A stretch of 64,000 nt of DNA from Pseudozobellia sp. WGM2 (GTDB lineage: Bacteria; Bacteroidota; Bacteroidia; Flavobacteriales; Flavobacteriaceae). Shown piece by piece: positions 52,837 to 61,603 of this stretch (positions within the stretch are counted from its first letter, which is position 1; every line of letters begins with the position of its first letter). The notes under the pieces were generated by a model. The model was given only the letters and a program-made list of their open reading frames with translations, did no database searches and was not told where the DNA came from. The position numbers were made by a program, and so were the translations under genes. The stretch is taken from assembly GCF_017810075.1 (NCBI RefSeq), contig NZ_JADNYK010000003.1:248001-312000 (forward strand), read 5' to 3'.

Positions 52837-54429
52837 ATGAAACAATTATTTAAAATAACATGTCTCAGTACCATGCTCATAGCATTTTCTTGTACTGATC
52901 TTGAAGATGATTTGGAAGATTCCTTCACCGAAGACCAGCAATTTTCCAATAACGGGGTTTCTCTCGGCGGTGGCGGTGGCGGTGGTGCCTTACTTGCGCC
53001 CTTTAGTAGGCTACGCGCAGGTACCGCAGGCAATACCGGGTTCTTTGCAACCAATACGGTAACCGGTGACGATGTTGCCGTAACCCAAAAGGGTGGTGAC
53101 TGGTTCGATGGCGGTATATGGATTCAGTTGCATCGCCATACCTACGGCTCTACACATGATCGTATTAATGAATTATGGAATGACGGTTATGCAGGCATAG
53201 GTGAGTGTAACACCTCTCTTGCCGGTTCATTAAATGCCAATCAAACTGCTCAAATTAGAGCCCTACGTGCATATTTCTATTGGAGGTTAATGGACGGTTT
53301 TGGCCGGGTCAAAATTATTACTTCCCCAGGTCAGGATGCACCACAGTCTAGCAGACAAGACGTGTTCAACTTTATTGAAAGTGAATTATTGGATGTTCTT
53401 GGTATACCTGCCGTGACAGCAAGCTTGAATCTATCCGGTAGTGACTTAAATACTGATATCAGTAATTATAGAATCAATCAGTACGCTGCTCTAGGTATTC
53501 TTGCGAAATTATACTTGAATGCAGAAGTCTATACCGGCACTCCAAGATGGGAAGAGGCACAATGGGCCGCTGAGTATATTCTTGACAATAGCCCATATCA
53601 ATTATGTGCCGATGGTTGTTCAGTGCCTAATCAGGCGAAAAGACCAAGCGTTGCCAGCGACCCCGAAACCTTAGAGGGTTATGCGGCAGTTTTCGCCCCG
53701 AATAATGAGAACAATCCGGAAATTATATGGGCTGCCGAGTATGATGAGACTGGAGCTGGCGGAATGAATTTTAATGTGATGACACTTCATGGTCCAAGTC
53801 AATTAACTTGGGGGCTTGATGTTCAACCTTGGAATGGTTTTGTTGTATTGGAAGAGTTCTACAACAGTTTTGAAGATGATGACCTTCGAAAAGAGGCCAA
53901 CTTCTTGCAAGGTCCTCAGACCGATTTTAACGGAGATCCATTGTTAGATTATGCCGCTGACGATGGTGAACTTGTAATTGACTACAAGCCGAATATTAAT
54001 GAATTAGAACCAAATGCTTGGAGAGACGGTGGTGTTCGTATGAAGAAATTTAGCTTTGCGCTCTTTCAACGACAGGATATGAACAATGATTACCCGATTG
54101 TTCGCTTGGGAGATGTGCACTTAATACGTGCCGAAGCCATGGCGCGAGCTCAAGGAGATTGGAGCATGGCCCTATCAGATGTGAATGCTCTAAGAGACCG
54201 CGCAGGTTTGGGAGCTCTCTCATCATTGGATGAAGATGGTTTCTTGGCCGAAAGAGGAAAGGAAATGTTTCAAGAATCTAGTCGAAGAATTGATTTGATT
54301 CGTTTTGGCAAATATGAAGATACTTGGTGGGAGAAAACAGATTCTGATCCGGCCAAAAGAATCTTTCCTATACCACAAGCACAAATTGATGCTTCAAACG
54401 GTACTTTGACCCAAAACCCTGGCTATTAA
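52837..54429 (+). CDS. SusD/RagB-family glycan-binding lipoprotein
   Basis: A 530-residue lipoprotein (IAFSC, Cys19) that forms the lid of the SusC transporter and captures glycan at the cell surface. The first 40 residues after the Cys are acidic; then seven Gly in a row (44-50, from the repeating codons GGC GGT at 52966-52986) form an unusual flexible stretch. The TPR-like body includes the expected YFYWRLMDGFG and the C-terminal RxGLG-type PRFGKYEDTWW and KRIFPIPQAQIDAS signature. A strong terminator follows; no SusE/SusF-type gene adjoins. Confidence 0.92.
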   Translation: MKQLFKITCLSTMLIAFSCTDLEDDLEDSFTEDQQFSNNGVSLGGGGGGGALLAPFSRLRAGTAGNTGFFATNTVTGDDVAVTQKGGDWFDGGIWIQLHRHTYGSTHDRINELWNDGYAGIGECNTSLAGSLNANQTAQIRALRAYFYWRLMDGFGRVKIITSPGQDAPQSSRQDVFNFIESELLDVLGIPAVTASLNLSGSDLNTDISNYRINQYAALGILAKLYLNAEVYTGTPRWEEAQWAAEYILDNSPYQLCADGCSVPNQAKRPSVASDPETLEGYAAVFAPNNENNPEIIWAAEYDETGAGGMNFNVMTLHGPSQLTWGLDVQPWNGFVVLEEFYNSFEDDDLRKEANFLQGPQTDFNGDPLLDYAADDGELVIDYKPNINELEPNAWRDGGVRMKKFSFALFQRQDMNNDYPIVRLGDVHLIRAEAMARAQGDWSMALSDVNALRDRAGLGALSSLDEDGFLAERGKEMFQESSRRIDLIRFGKYEDTWWEKTDSDPAKRIFPIPQAQIDASNGTLTQNPGY

Positions 54430-54452
54430 AACAGAAGGTTTTATAAATTTGC

Positions 54453-54483
54453 AAGGGTTGTTCAGATGAACAACCCTTTTTTT
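54453..54483 (+). terminator. Strong Rho-independent terminator after susD
   Basis: AAGGGTTGTTC (54453-54463) and GAACAACCCTT (54468-54478) form a perfect 11-bp stem with an AGAT loop, running into a T-tract of seven at 54477-54483. It lies 23 nt after the susD stop and only 15 nt before the next ATG. Genes downstream are therefore either expressed by partial read-through or from another promoter. Confidence 0.9.
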
Positions 54484-54497
54484 ATACTATTCAATAA

Positions 54498-57400
54498 ATG
54501 AAGTGGTGCTATCTTTTACCTTTAATAGCAATTGTTTCTTGCACTCCTAAAACGGCTGATAAAGAGTCGACTCTTTTCATTTTAAAAGATTCGTCAGAAA
54601 CTGGCATTTCCTTTGAGAACAATCTAACCTATTCTGAAAATTTCAACCCTTATCTCTATCGTAATTTTTATAATGGCGGTGGCGTTGCCATCGGTGATGT
54701 TAACAATGATGGTTTAGAAGATATCTACTTCACTGGAAACATGGTAGACAACAAATTATACTTGAACAAAGGAAATTGGAAATTTGAAGAAATAGCCGAA
54801 TCAGCTGGCGTAAATTGCCCAAACGTATGGTCTACAGGTGCTACTTTCGTAGATATAAACGGAGACGGGTTTTTAGACCTCTATGTTTGTAAATCAGGAA
54901 AACCAGAGGGTGAAAATCGCCACAATGAGCTATTCATAAATAATGGCGACCTTACCTTTACCGAATCGTCAAAATCTTTCGGACTCGATATCAACGGCTT
55001 ATCAGTTCATTCAGCTTTCTTTGACTATGATAAAGATGGTGACTTAGATGTATATGTTCTGAACAACTCCTTAAAATCAATTGGCGGATTCGATCTTGTC
55101 GAAAATCAGCGAAATATACCAGATGAGCAAGGTAACGGAAACAAGTTTCTAAGAAATGACGACGGAAAATTCATTGACATTACCGAAGAAGCAGGCATCT
55201 ATTCTAGTAAAATAGGTTTTGGACTAGGCATTACATTAGGAGATTTTAATGAAGACGGATGGTACGATATTTTTGTGTCCAATGATTTTTTTGAACGTGA
55301 TTATCTATACATCAATAATAAAGAAGGAGGTTTTACAGAAGAATTGGAAAATTATTTCAACTCGATATCAATGGGATCTATGGGTGCCGATATTGCAGAT
55401 TTAAATAACGACTTGCTTCCCGATTTAATCGTTACTGAAATGTTACCGGAAACCAATGAACGACAAAAAACAAAAACAGTTTTCGAATCATGGGACAAAC
55501 ATGACCTAGCCGTCAAACGAGGCTATTATTACCAATACCCAAGAAATGTTTTGCAACGTAATCTAGGAGATAAGTTGTTTTCTGAAATTGGCCGTCAGGC
55601 GCAGGTTTCTGCCACCGAATGGAGTTGGGCCGCACTGATTTTCGATATGAATAATGATGGTCTGCGAGATATTTTTATTAGCAATGGTATTTACAAAGAT
55701 TTACTTGATCGCGATTACCTCAACTTCGAAGCAAATCAAGAAACCGTAAGCAGTAGGTTACAGCGTAACGAGAAAAACGTGATTACTAAATTAATCGACG
55801 CTATGCCATCAAAGGCAGTCGCGAATAGTGCTTTTCAAAATTTTGGAAATTTCAATTTTAAAAATAAAAATACGGATTGGGGCTTAGATACGCCCTCATT
55901 CAGTAATGGAAGCGCTTATGCAGATCTTGATAATGATGGTGACCTTGACTTGATTATGAACAATGTGAATATGCCATCTTACGTTTATGAAAATACTACG
56001 GACACCCTTATACGCAGAAGTATTCAACTAAGTCTTGCTCAAGAAGGCAATAATTCAAAAAGTATAGGTGCCAAAACCACTATATTTTATGATAAAGACC
56101 AAAAAAGTTATGCCGATAATTTTGTTTCCAGGGGCTTTCAGAGCAGTGTAACCTCAAAAATACATTTTGGCGTCGGTAAGTTTGAGAAAATAGATTCTCT
56201 TCAAATTGAGTGGCCAGATGGCACATTTCAAACCATCAAAGATTTATCAACGAATCAAATTCATCATTTCGTACATCCCAATTCGATAAATACTAGTAAA
56301 AGTCCACCAGCTAAAATAGATGATAAAATTATCCAAAAAGTCTCCCCTCTGTTTAATTTTATTCATGAAGAAAACCGCTTTCAAGATTTTAACAACGAGC
56401 GTTTATTACCGCAAATGTTCAGTAATGAAGGTCCAGCATTCGCTACAGCAGATTTGAATGGTGATGATATTCCAGATTATTATATAGGGGGGGCTAAAGG
56501 TCAAACAGGTCAGCTTTTTCTTTCTCAAATAAATGGTTATCGAACCGTTGAATCTCCATTTGAGGTAGATAAAAATTCTGAAGACACGGCAGCCTCGTTT
56601 TTTGATGGAGATGGTGATGGAGATTTAGACCTATATGTCGCACATGGCGGCAGGGCTTTTTCACCCTATTCTACCGACCTTAATGACTCGTACTACGAGA
56701 ACAAGGGCGGTTCATTCACCAAGTATAAATCTGCTCTTTCATTCCCCAAAACCATCAGCTCATCTACGGTACAAGCTGAAGACTTTGATAATGATGGAGA
56801 TATCGACCTATTTGTCGGTGAACGTTATTATACCAACACCTATGGACTTCCGGGCTCTGGCTATATATTAGAAAATGATGGCAGCGGTACTTTCGCCGTT
56901 AGACAATCCTTAGAAAACATAGGCATGATTACAGGTGCCGTATGGCTTGATGTAAATTCTGATGAACGTAAAGACTTAATTATTTCGGGAGAGTGGATGC
57001 CTCTCAAAGTTTTCATAAATTATAAAGAAGAATTTAAAGATGAATCTGAATCTTATGGGTTAAAAAACACCCATGGTTTGTGGAATACATTAGAAATTGC
57101 CGATGTCGATGGAGATGGAGATTATGACCTCGTCGCAGGCAACTTTGGCACCAATAATTTCTATGAAAAGAATATGAGAATGTTCGTGCATGATTTTGAC
57201 GGCAATGGCTTTAAAGAACAGATAATCTGTAAGTTAAACGACGGCTTGTATTACCCCATAGTAGATAAAGACGAGCTTATTTCTCAAATGCCTTCTTTAA
57301 AAAAGAAGCTTCTTTACTATAAAGACTACGCCAAGGCCGACATAACCTCACTCTTCTCAAATGAGGTACTTCAAGATGCTCTTAAACTTGACCTAAAGTT

Positions 57401-57752
57401 GTTAAGAACTTCAATTTTTCTTAATGAGAAGAATAAATTCGTGATTCAAGACTTACCAGACGAAATTCAATATGCACCTGTGTATACAATCACCAAAGAG
57501 GATATTGACGAAGACGGGAATATAGACCTTTTTTTCGGTGGTAATCAGTTTTATGTCAAACCACAATTTGGCAGGTATGATGCTTCGACAGGATGGGGTA
57601 TATTTGGTCCGGTTTTAGAAAACAAGGTAATTCCTTTAAGAATTAAGGGACAAATAAGAAACCTGAAGTGGTCAAAAATTAATAATGAACAAATTTTAGT
57701 AGCTACGATTAATAATGATAGTACAACATTTTATAGGTTTAAAAAAGAATAG
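54498..57752 (+). CDS. FG-GAP/ASPIC-UnbV repeat lipoprotein, first of three
   Basis: A 1084-residue lipoprotein (IVSC, Cys15). Residues about 55-490 and 640-1010 contain repeated VCBS/FG-GAP calcium-loop motifs such as GDVNNDGLEDIYF, DYDKDGDLDVYVLNN, DLDNDGDLDLIMNN and FDGDGDGDLDLYVAHGG. Between them lies an ASPIC/UnbV-type segment (about 505-595, IGAKTTIFY, RGFQSSVTSKIHFGVG, IEWPDGTFQTI). The fold is a beta-propeller-rich surface protein. Its place after SusCD is common in Bacteroidota, where such proteins may act in glycan binding, but the role is not established. It overlaps the next gene by 38 nt. Confidence 0.88.
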   Translation: MKWCYLLPLIAIVSCTPKTADKESTLFILKDSSETGISFENNLTYSENFNPYLYRNFYNGGGVAIGDVNNDGLEDIYFTGNMVDNKLYLNKGNWKFEEIAESAGVNCPNVWSTGATFVDINGDGFLDLYVCKSGKPEGENRHNELFINNGDLTFTESSKSFGLDINGLSVHSAFFDYDKDGDLDVYVLNNSLKSIGGFDLVENQRNIPDEQGNGNKFLRNDDGKFIDITEEAGIYSSKIGFGLGITLGDFNEDGWYDIFVSNDFFERDYLYINNKEGGFTEELENYFNSISMGSMGADIADLNNDLLPDLIVTEMLPETNERQKTKTVFESWDKHDLAVKRGYYYQYPRNVLQRNLGDKLFSEIGRQAQVSATEWSWAALIFDMNNDGLRDIFISNGIYKDLLDRDYLNFEANQETVSSRLQRNEKNVITKLIDAMPSKAVANSAFQNFGNFNFKNKNTDWGLDTPSFSNGSAYADLDNDGDLDLIMNNVNMPSYVYENTTDTLIRRSIQLSLAQEGNNSKSIGAKTTIFYDKDQKSYADNFVSRGFQSSVTSKIHFGVGKFEKIDSLQIEWPDGTFQTIKDLSTNQIHHFVHPNSINTSKSPPAKIDDKIIQKVSPLFNFIHEENRFQDFNNERLLPQMFSNEGPAFATADLNGDDIPDYYIGGAKGQTGQLFLSQINGYRTVESPFEVDKNSEDTAASFFDGDGDGDLDLYVAHGGRAFSPYSTDLNDSYYENKGGSFTKYKSALSFPKTISSSTVQAEDFDNDGDIDLFVGERYYTNTYGLPGSGYILENDGSGTFAVRQSLENIGMITGAVWLDVNSDERKDLIISGEWMPLKVFINYKEEFKDESESYGLKNTHGLWNTLEIADVDGDGDYDLVAGNFGTNNFYEKNMRMFVHDFDGNGFKEQIICKLNDGLYYPIVDKDELISQMPSLKKKLLYYKDYAKADITSLFSNEVLQDALKLDLKLLRTSIFLNEKNKFVIQDLPDEIQYAPVYTITKEDIDEDGNIDLFFGGNQFYVKPQFGRYDASTGWGIFGPVLENKVIPLRIKGQIRNLKWSKINNEQILVATINNDSTTFYRFKKE

Positions 57753-58323
57753 TGGCATTTTGGTCATATTTGCTTTTCTTATTGCAAGTTGTTCATCTTC
57801 AGTTTCTCAATATCAAGAATTGGTTGATAAAGAAATGGCTTCCGAAAAAAGATATGATTCCATTTTGTTCGGAATGAAATTTGGCCAGACCAAAAAGCAG
57901 TTTTTCGAACGCTGCTGGAAACTGAACAAAAAAGGCGTCATCAAACAGGGGCCGAACAACAAGTTTGTAGAGTACAGACTTCCATTGAAGAAAGACCAAA
58001 ACTTGAAAGATGCCATTATCATGCTTTTTTATGGAATTTTCGACCGAAATAATACCATGACGGGTATGGATTTACAGTTTTCATATAATGCCTGGTCATT
58101 ATGGAATGAAAACTTGCAATCTTCCGAACTGGTGCCTTCGGTAAAAGACTCGCTCATGAAGTGGTATCCTGGCAATGATTTTAAATTGCTGAAAATGCCC
58201 AAAGACACTAATTCCGTCTTCGTAAAGGTAGATGGCAATAGGCGCATTTTAATCAAACCTATAGACGATCCGCGAATAGTTAAAGCAAGAATTGACGATT
58301 TAAGATATATATCAGAAAAATAA
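57715..58323 (+). CDS. Small lipoprotein between two FG-GAP proteins
   Basis: A 202-residue protein beginning inside the last 38 nt of the previous gene, in another frame. A hydrophobic stretch ends LIASC (Cys26), a lipobox. The rest is mixed alpha/beta with no motif I recognise (FGMKFGQTKKQFFERCWKLN, then MTGMDLQFSYNAWSLWNEN and the ending DDPRIVKARIDDLRYISEK). The start at 57715 is supported only by the overlap with its predecessor. It ends 2 nt before the next gene's ATG, so it is translationally coupled. Function unknown. Confidence 0.72.
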   Translation: MIVQHFIGLKKNSGILVIFAFLIASCSSSVSQYQELVDKEMASEKRYDSILFGMKFGQTKKQFFERCWKLNKKGVIKQGPNNKFVEYRLPLKKDQNLKDAIIMLFYGIFDRNNTMTGMDLQFSYNAWSLWNENLQSSELVPSVKDSLMKWYPGNDFKLLKMPKDTNSVFVKVDGNRRILIKPIDDPRIVKARIDDLRYISEK

Positions 58324-58325
58324 CA

Positions 58326-61300
58326 ATGCTCAAAAAACTATCCATATCTATCATTTGCATTTTTCTTCTTGGTTGTAGACAACAAGAAGAAAAAAGAATG
58401 GCTGTTAAAGAAACATTTCAATTGCTGAGTGAGAAGGAGACCGGCATCAATTTCTCGAATACGCTTTCCTATGATAATTTGTTCAATGTGTACACTTACC
58501 GAAATTATTATAATGGCGGTGGTGTCTCAATTGGTGATATAAACAATGACGGTTTGCCCGATATTTACTTTACCGCGAACCAAGACAAAAACCGATTATA
58601 CCTGAACAAAGGTAATTTCACGTTTGAAGATATTACCGACAAAAGCGGCACTGCCGGTAACAAACCTTGGTCAACAGGTGTAGCTATGGTCGATATAAAT
58701 GGCGATGGCAATCTAGATATTTATGTTTGTAATTCTGGTGATCTTAATGGGAAGAACAAACAGAACGAACTTTTCATCAACAATGGTGATCTAACGTTTA
58801 CCGAGAGGGCTGCCGAATTTAATCTAGACGACAAGGGCTTCTCAACCCATGCCTCTTTCTTCGATTATGACAAAGACGGAGATTTAGATGCTTATATACT
58901 TAACAATTCGTACAAGGCGATAGGCGGTTTTGATCTCAAAATAAACGAACGCGATAAAAGAGATGAGCTTGGTGGCGATAAACTTATGGAAAACAGAGAT
59001 GGCAAATTCGTCGATGTCAGTGAAAAGGCAGGAATTTACGGAAGTGTGGTAGGCTTTGGCCTTGGGGTTACCGTAGGCGATGTAAACAACGATGGGTGGG
59101 AAGACATCTACGTCTCTAATGATTTTTTTGAGCGTGATTATCTTTATATCAATCGACAAGACGGTACTTTTAAAGAAGATTTAGAAAAACAGATTACGGC
59201 GATCAGCGGCGCATCTATGGGAGCCGACATGGCAGACATCAACAATGATGGCTTTAATGACATATTCGTTACCGAAATGCTTCCTTCCGAATATCAAAGG
59301 TTGAAAAGCGTGACCACTTTTGAAGATTGGAATAAATATCAACTTAAATTAAGTACAGGCTATTACCATCAATTCACTCGCAATACACTTCAGTTGAACA
59401 ACACCAACAATTCTTTCAGTGAAATTGGGCGATTGAGCGGTGTTGAGGCATCAGATTGGAGTTGGGGAGCTCTTATTTTTGATATGGACAATGATGGTCT
59501 CAAAGACCTTTTTATTGCAAATGGAGCCTATAAAGACTTGACAGATCAAGATTACCTGCAATATATATCTAACGAAGAAATATTGAAATCTATGATTGCC
59601 AATGACACGGTCAATTATGCCAAACTCATTGACATCATCCCTTCAAATAAATTAAAAAATCATGCCTATAAAAATCAGGGTAATCTTCGGTTCGAAACTT
59701 ATGAAACTTCTGGCCTAAGAACTGAAAGCTTTTCTAACGGTGCAGCATACGGCGACTTAGATAACGATGGCGATCTAGATTTGGTAGTTAACAATTTGAA
59801 TATGCCGGCCTTTATTTACAAAAATCTTTCTATGGATGAGAAAGACGGCCACTATCTTAAACTGAACCTCAAAGGTGAAGGGCCAAATACCGCTGCAATA
59901 GGATCAAAAATTAGTATAGAAGAATTAGGTCTTAGCATTGAGAACCAACCCGTTCGAGGTTTTCAATCAAGTATGGATGTGAGACCCAATATAGGGCTTA
60001 AATCGTCTCAACCTATTTCTGCACGAATTGTCTGGCCCACGGGAAAAATAACAGAGTTAAAGAATATTACGGTAGACACCACCCTGACATTATTCGAAAA
60101 AGATGCCGTCGAATCAAACGTTAATGATCAATCTAGTCAAAAGCTATTTAAAAGAGCTGAATCAAAAATAGACTTCGTTCATACCGAAAATAGGTTTGTA
60201 GATTTTGACCGTGACCGTTTGCTCAGCCATATGTGTAGTACTGAGGGCCCGAGAGGCAATATGGCCGACGTAAATAATGATGGTAATGAAGATTTTTTTC
60301 TGGGGGGATCAAAAGGCAACGCCCCAACTTTATTATTGGGTACCGCAAAAGGCTTTTCAATAAAGGACACTGACGAATTTGAAAACAATAAGGGCTCAGA
60401 AGATGCTGGCAGTCTTTTCTTCGATGCCGACAATGATGGTGATTTAGATTTGTACGTTTGCAGTGGCGGATCAGAGTTTTCACAACGTTCTCCCGCCTTT
60501 ATAGATCGTCTATATTTTAATGATGGAAAAGGAAACTTTGAGCTATCGTCTCAAAAGCTACCAACGGGTACCAGTGTTCATAGTACTTCAACCGTAGTGG
60601 CATCTGATTTTGACAACGATGGCGACCTTGACCTTTTTGTCGGAGAAAGAGTTGTACCTCTTAAATATGGTACGCCGTGTTCTGGGTTTATGCTAGAAAA
60701 TGATGGAAAAGGAAACTTCACAGATATCACGAAAAAAATTGCTCCAGCACTACAAGATATCGGTATGATAACCGATGCGGTGTTCGCCGATATCGATAAT
60801 GATGGTAACGAAGACCTGCTCGTTGTCGGAGAATTCATGGGCATTGAAATTTTCATAAATGACCAAGGCTATTTCACCCATAAGAAAGATGACAAACTTA
60901 GTCGAACCAAAGGCTGGTGGAACACCATTGAAAAAGCCGATTTAGATGGCGATGGCGATATAGATTTCATAGTAGGCAATCTTGGCTTAAATAGTCGATT
61001 CAAGGCATCAGAAAATCGCCCCGTGTCCTTGTTTTCAAAAGATTTTGATGGAAATGGCTTTATTGATCCCGTATTGGCGTTTAGAGCCGATGACGGTAAA
61101 GATTACCCATATGCACTTCGGCATGATTTGACGGCACAGATTAAGGTTCTTACAAAAAAATTTCCTGATTATGAATCTTTTAAAAATGCCGATATCACCG
61201 AAATTTTTGAAAAAGAAGAGCTTAAAGATGTAAATCTTTTAGAAGCAAATAACTTTTCTTCTATAATTTTAATAAATGAAGGAAACTCAAACTTCTCCAT

Positions 61301-61601
61301 CAAAGAATTACCGATAGAAGCCCAATACTCCGCCATATATGCTATCGCCTCACATGATTTTGACTCAGACGGTGATTTAGATTTGATTCTCGGCGGCAAC
61401 CTTTATGGGGTTAAGCCCGAAATGGGTCGCTATGATGCTAGTTATGGCACTTATTTAGAGAATCTGGGCGATATGAATTTTAAAGCGATCAAAGATGGCA
61501 ATGGCTTTCATTTAAATGGTCAGGTACGTGACATTTTTGTTCATGATAACCAACTGATAGTGGCCCGTAATAATGATTCTCTCGCTCTTTTTAAATTTTA
61601 A
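58326..61601 (+). CDS. FG-GAP/ASPIC-UnbV repeat lipoprotein, second of three
   Basis: A 1091-residue paralogue of the protein at 54498, with lipobox LLGC (Cys17). The same order is seen: N-terminal FG-GAP repeats (GDINNDGLPDIYF, DYDKDGDLDAYILNN), an ASPIC/UnbV-type segment with RGFQSSMDVRPNIGLK and IVWPTGKITELK, and a second FG-GAP block (FDADNDGDLDLYVCSGG, DFDNDGDLDLFVGERVV, DLDGDGDIDFIVGNLG). Many stretches match the first protein almost word for word, so it arose by duplication. It is followed by the third paralogue after 2 nt. Confidence 0.88.
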   Translation: MLKKLSISIICIFLLGCRQQEEKRMAVKETFQLLSEKETGINFSNTLSYDNLFNVYTYRNYYNGGGVSIGDINNDGLPDIYFTANQDKNRLYLNKGNFTFEDITDKSGTAGNKPWSTGVAMVDINGDGNLDIYVCNSGDLNGKNKQNELFINNGDLTFTERAAEFNLDDKGFSTHASFFDYDKDGDLDAYILNNSYKAIGGFDLKINERDKRDELGGDKLMENRDGKFVDVSEKAGIYGSVVGFGLGVTVGDVNNDGWEDIYVSNDFFERDYLYINRQDGTFKEDLEKQITAISGASMGADMADINNDGFNDIFVTEMLPSEYQRLKSVTTFEDWNKYQLKLSTGYYHQFTRNTLQLNNTNNSFSEIGRLSGVEASDWSWGALIFDMDNDGLKDLFIANGAYKDLTDQDYLQYISNEEILKSMIANDTVNYAKLIDIIPSNKLKNHAYKNQGNLRFETYETSGLRTESFSNGAAYGDLDNDGDLDLVVNNLNMPAFIYKNLSMDEKDGHYLKLNLKGEGPNTAAIGSKISIEELGLSIENQPVRGFQSSMDVRPNIGLKSSQPISARIVWPTGKITELKNITVDTTLTLFEKDAVESNVNDQSSQKLFKRAESKIDFVHTENRFVDFDRDRLLSHMCSTEGPRGNMADVNNDGNEDFFLGGSKGNAPTLLLGTAKGFSIKDTDEFENNKGSEDAGSLFFDADNDGDLDLYVCSGGSEFSQRSPAFIDRLYFNDGKGNFELSSQKLPTGTSVHSTSTVVASDFDNDGDLDLFVGERVVPLKYGTPCSGFMLENDGKGNFTDITKKIAPALQDIGMITDAVFADIDNDGNEDLLVVGEFMGIEIFINDQGYFTHKKDDKLSRTKGWWNTIEKADLDGDGDIDFIVGNLGLNSRFKASENRPVSLFSKDFDGNGFIDPVLAFRADDGKDYPYALRHDLTAQIKVLTKKFPDYESFKNADITEIFEKEELKDVNLLEANNFSSIILINEGNSNFSIKELPIEAQYSAIYAIASHDFDSDGDLDLILGGNLYGVKPEMGRYDASYGTYLENLGDMNFKAIKDGNGFHLNGQVRDIFVHDNQLIVARNNDSLALFKF

Positions 61602-61603
61602 GA

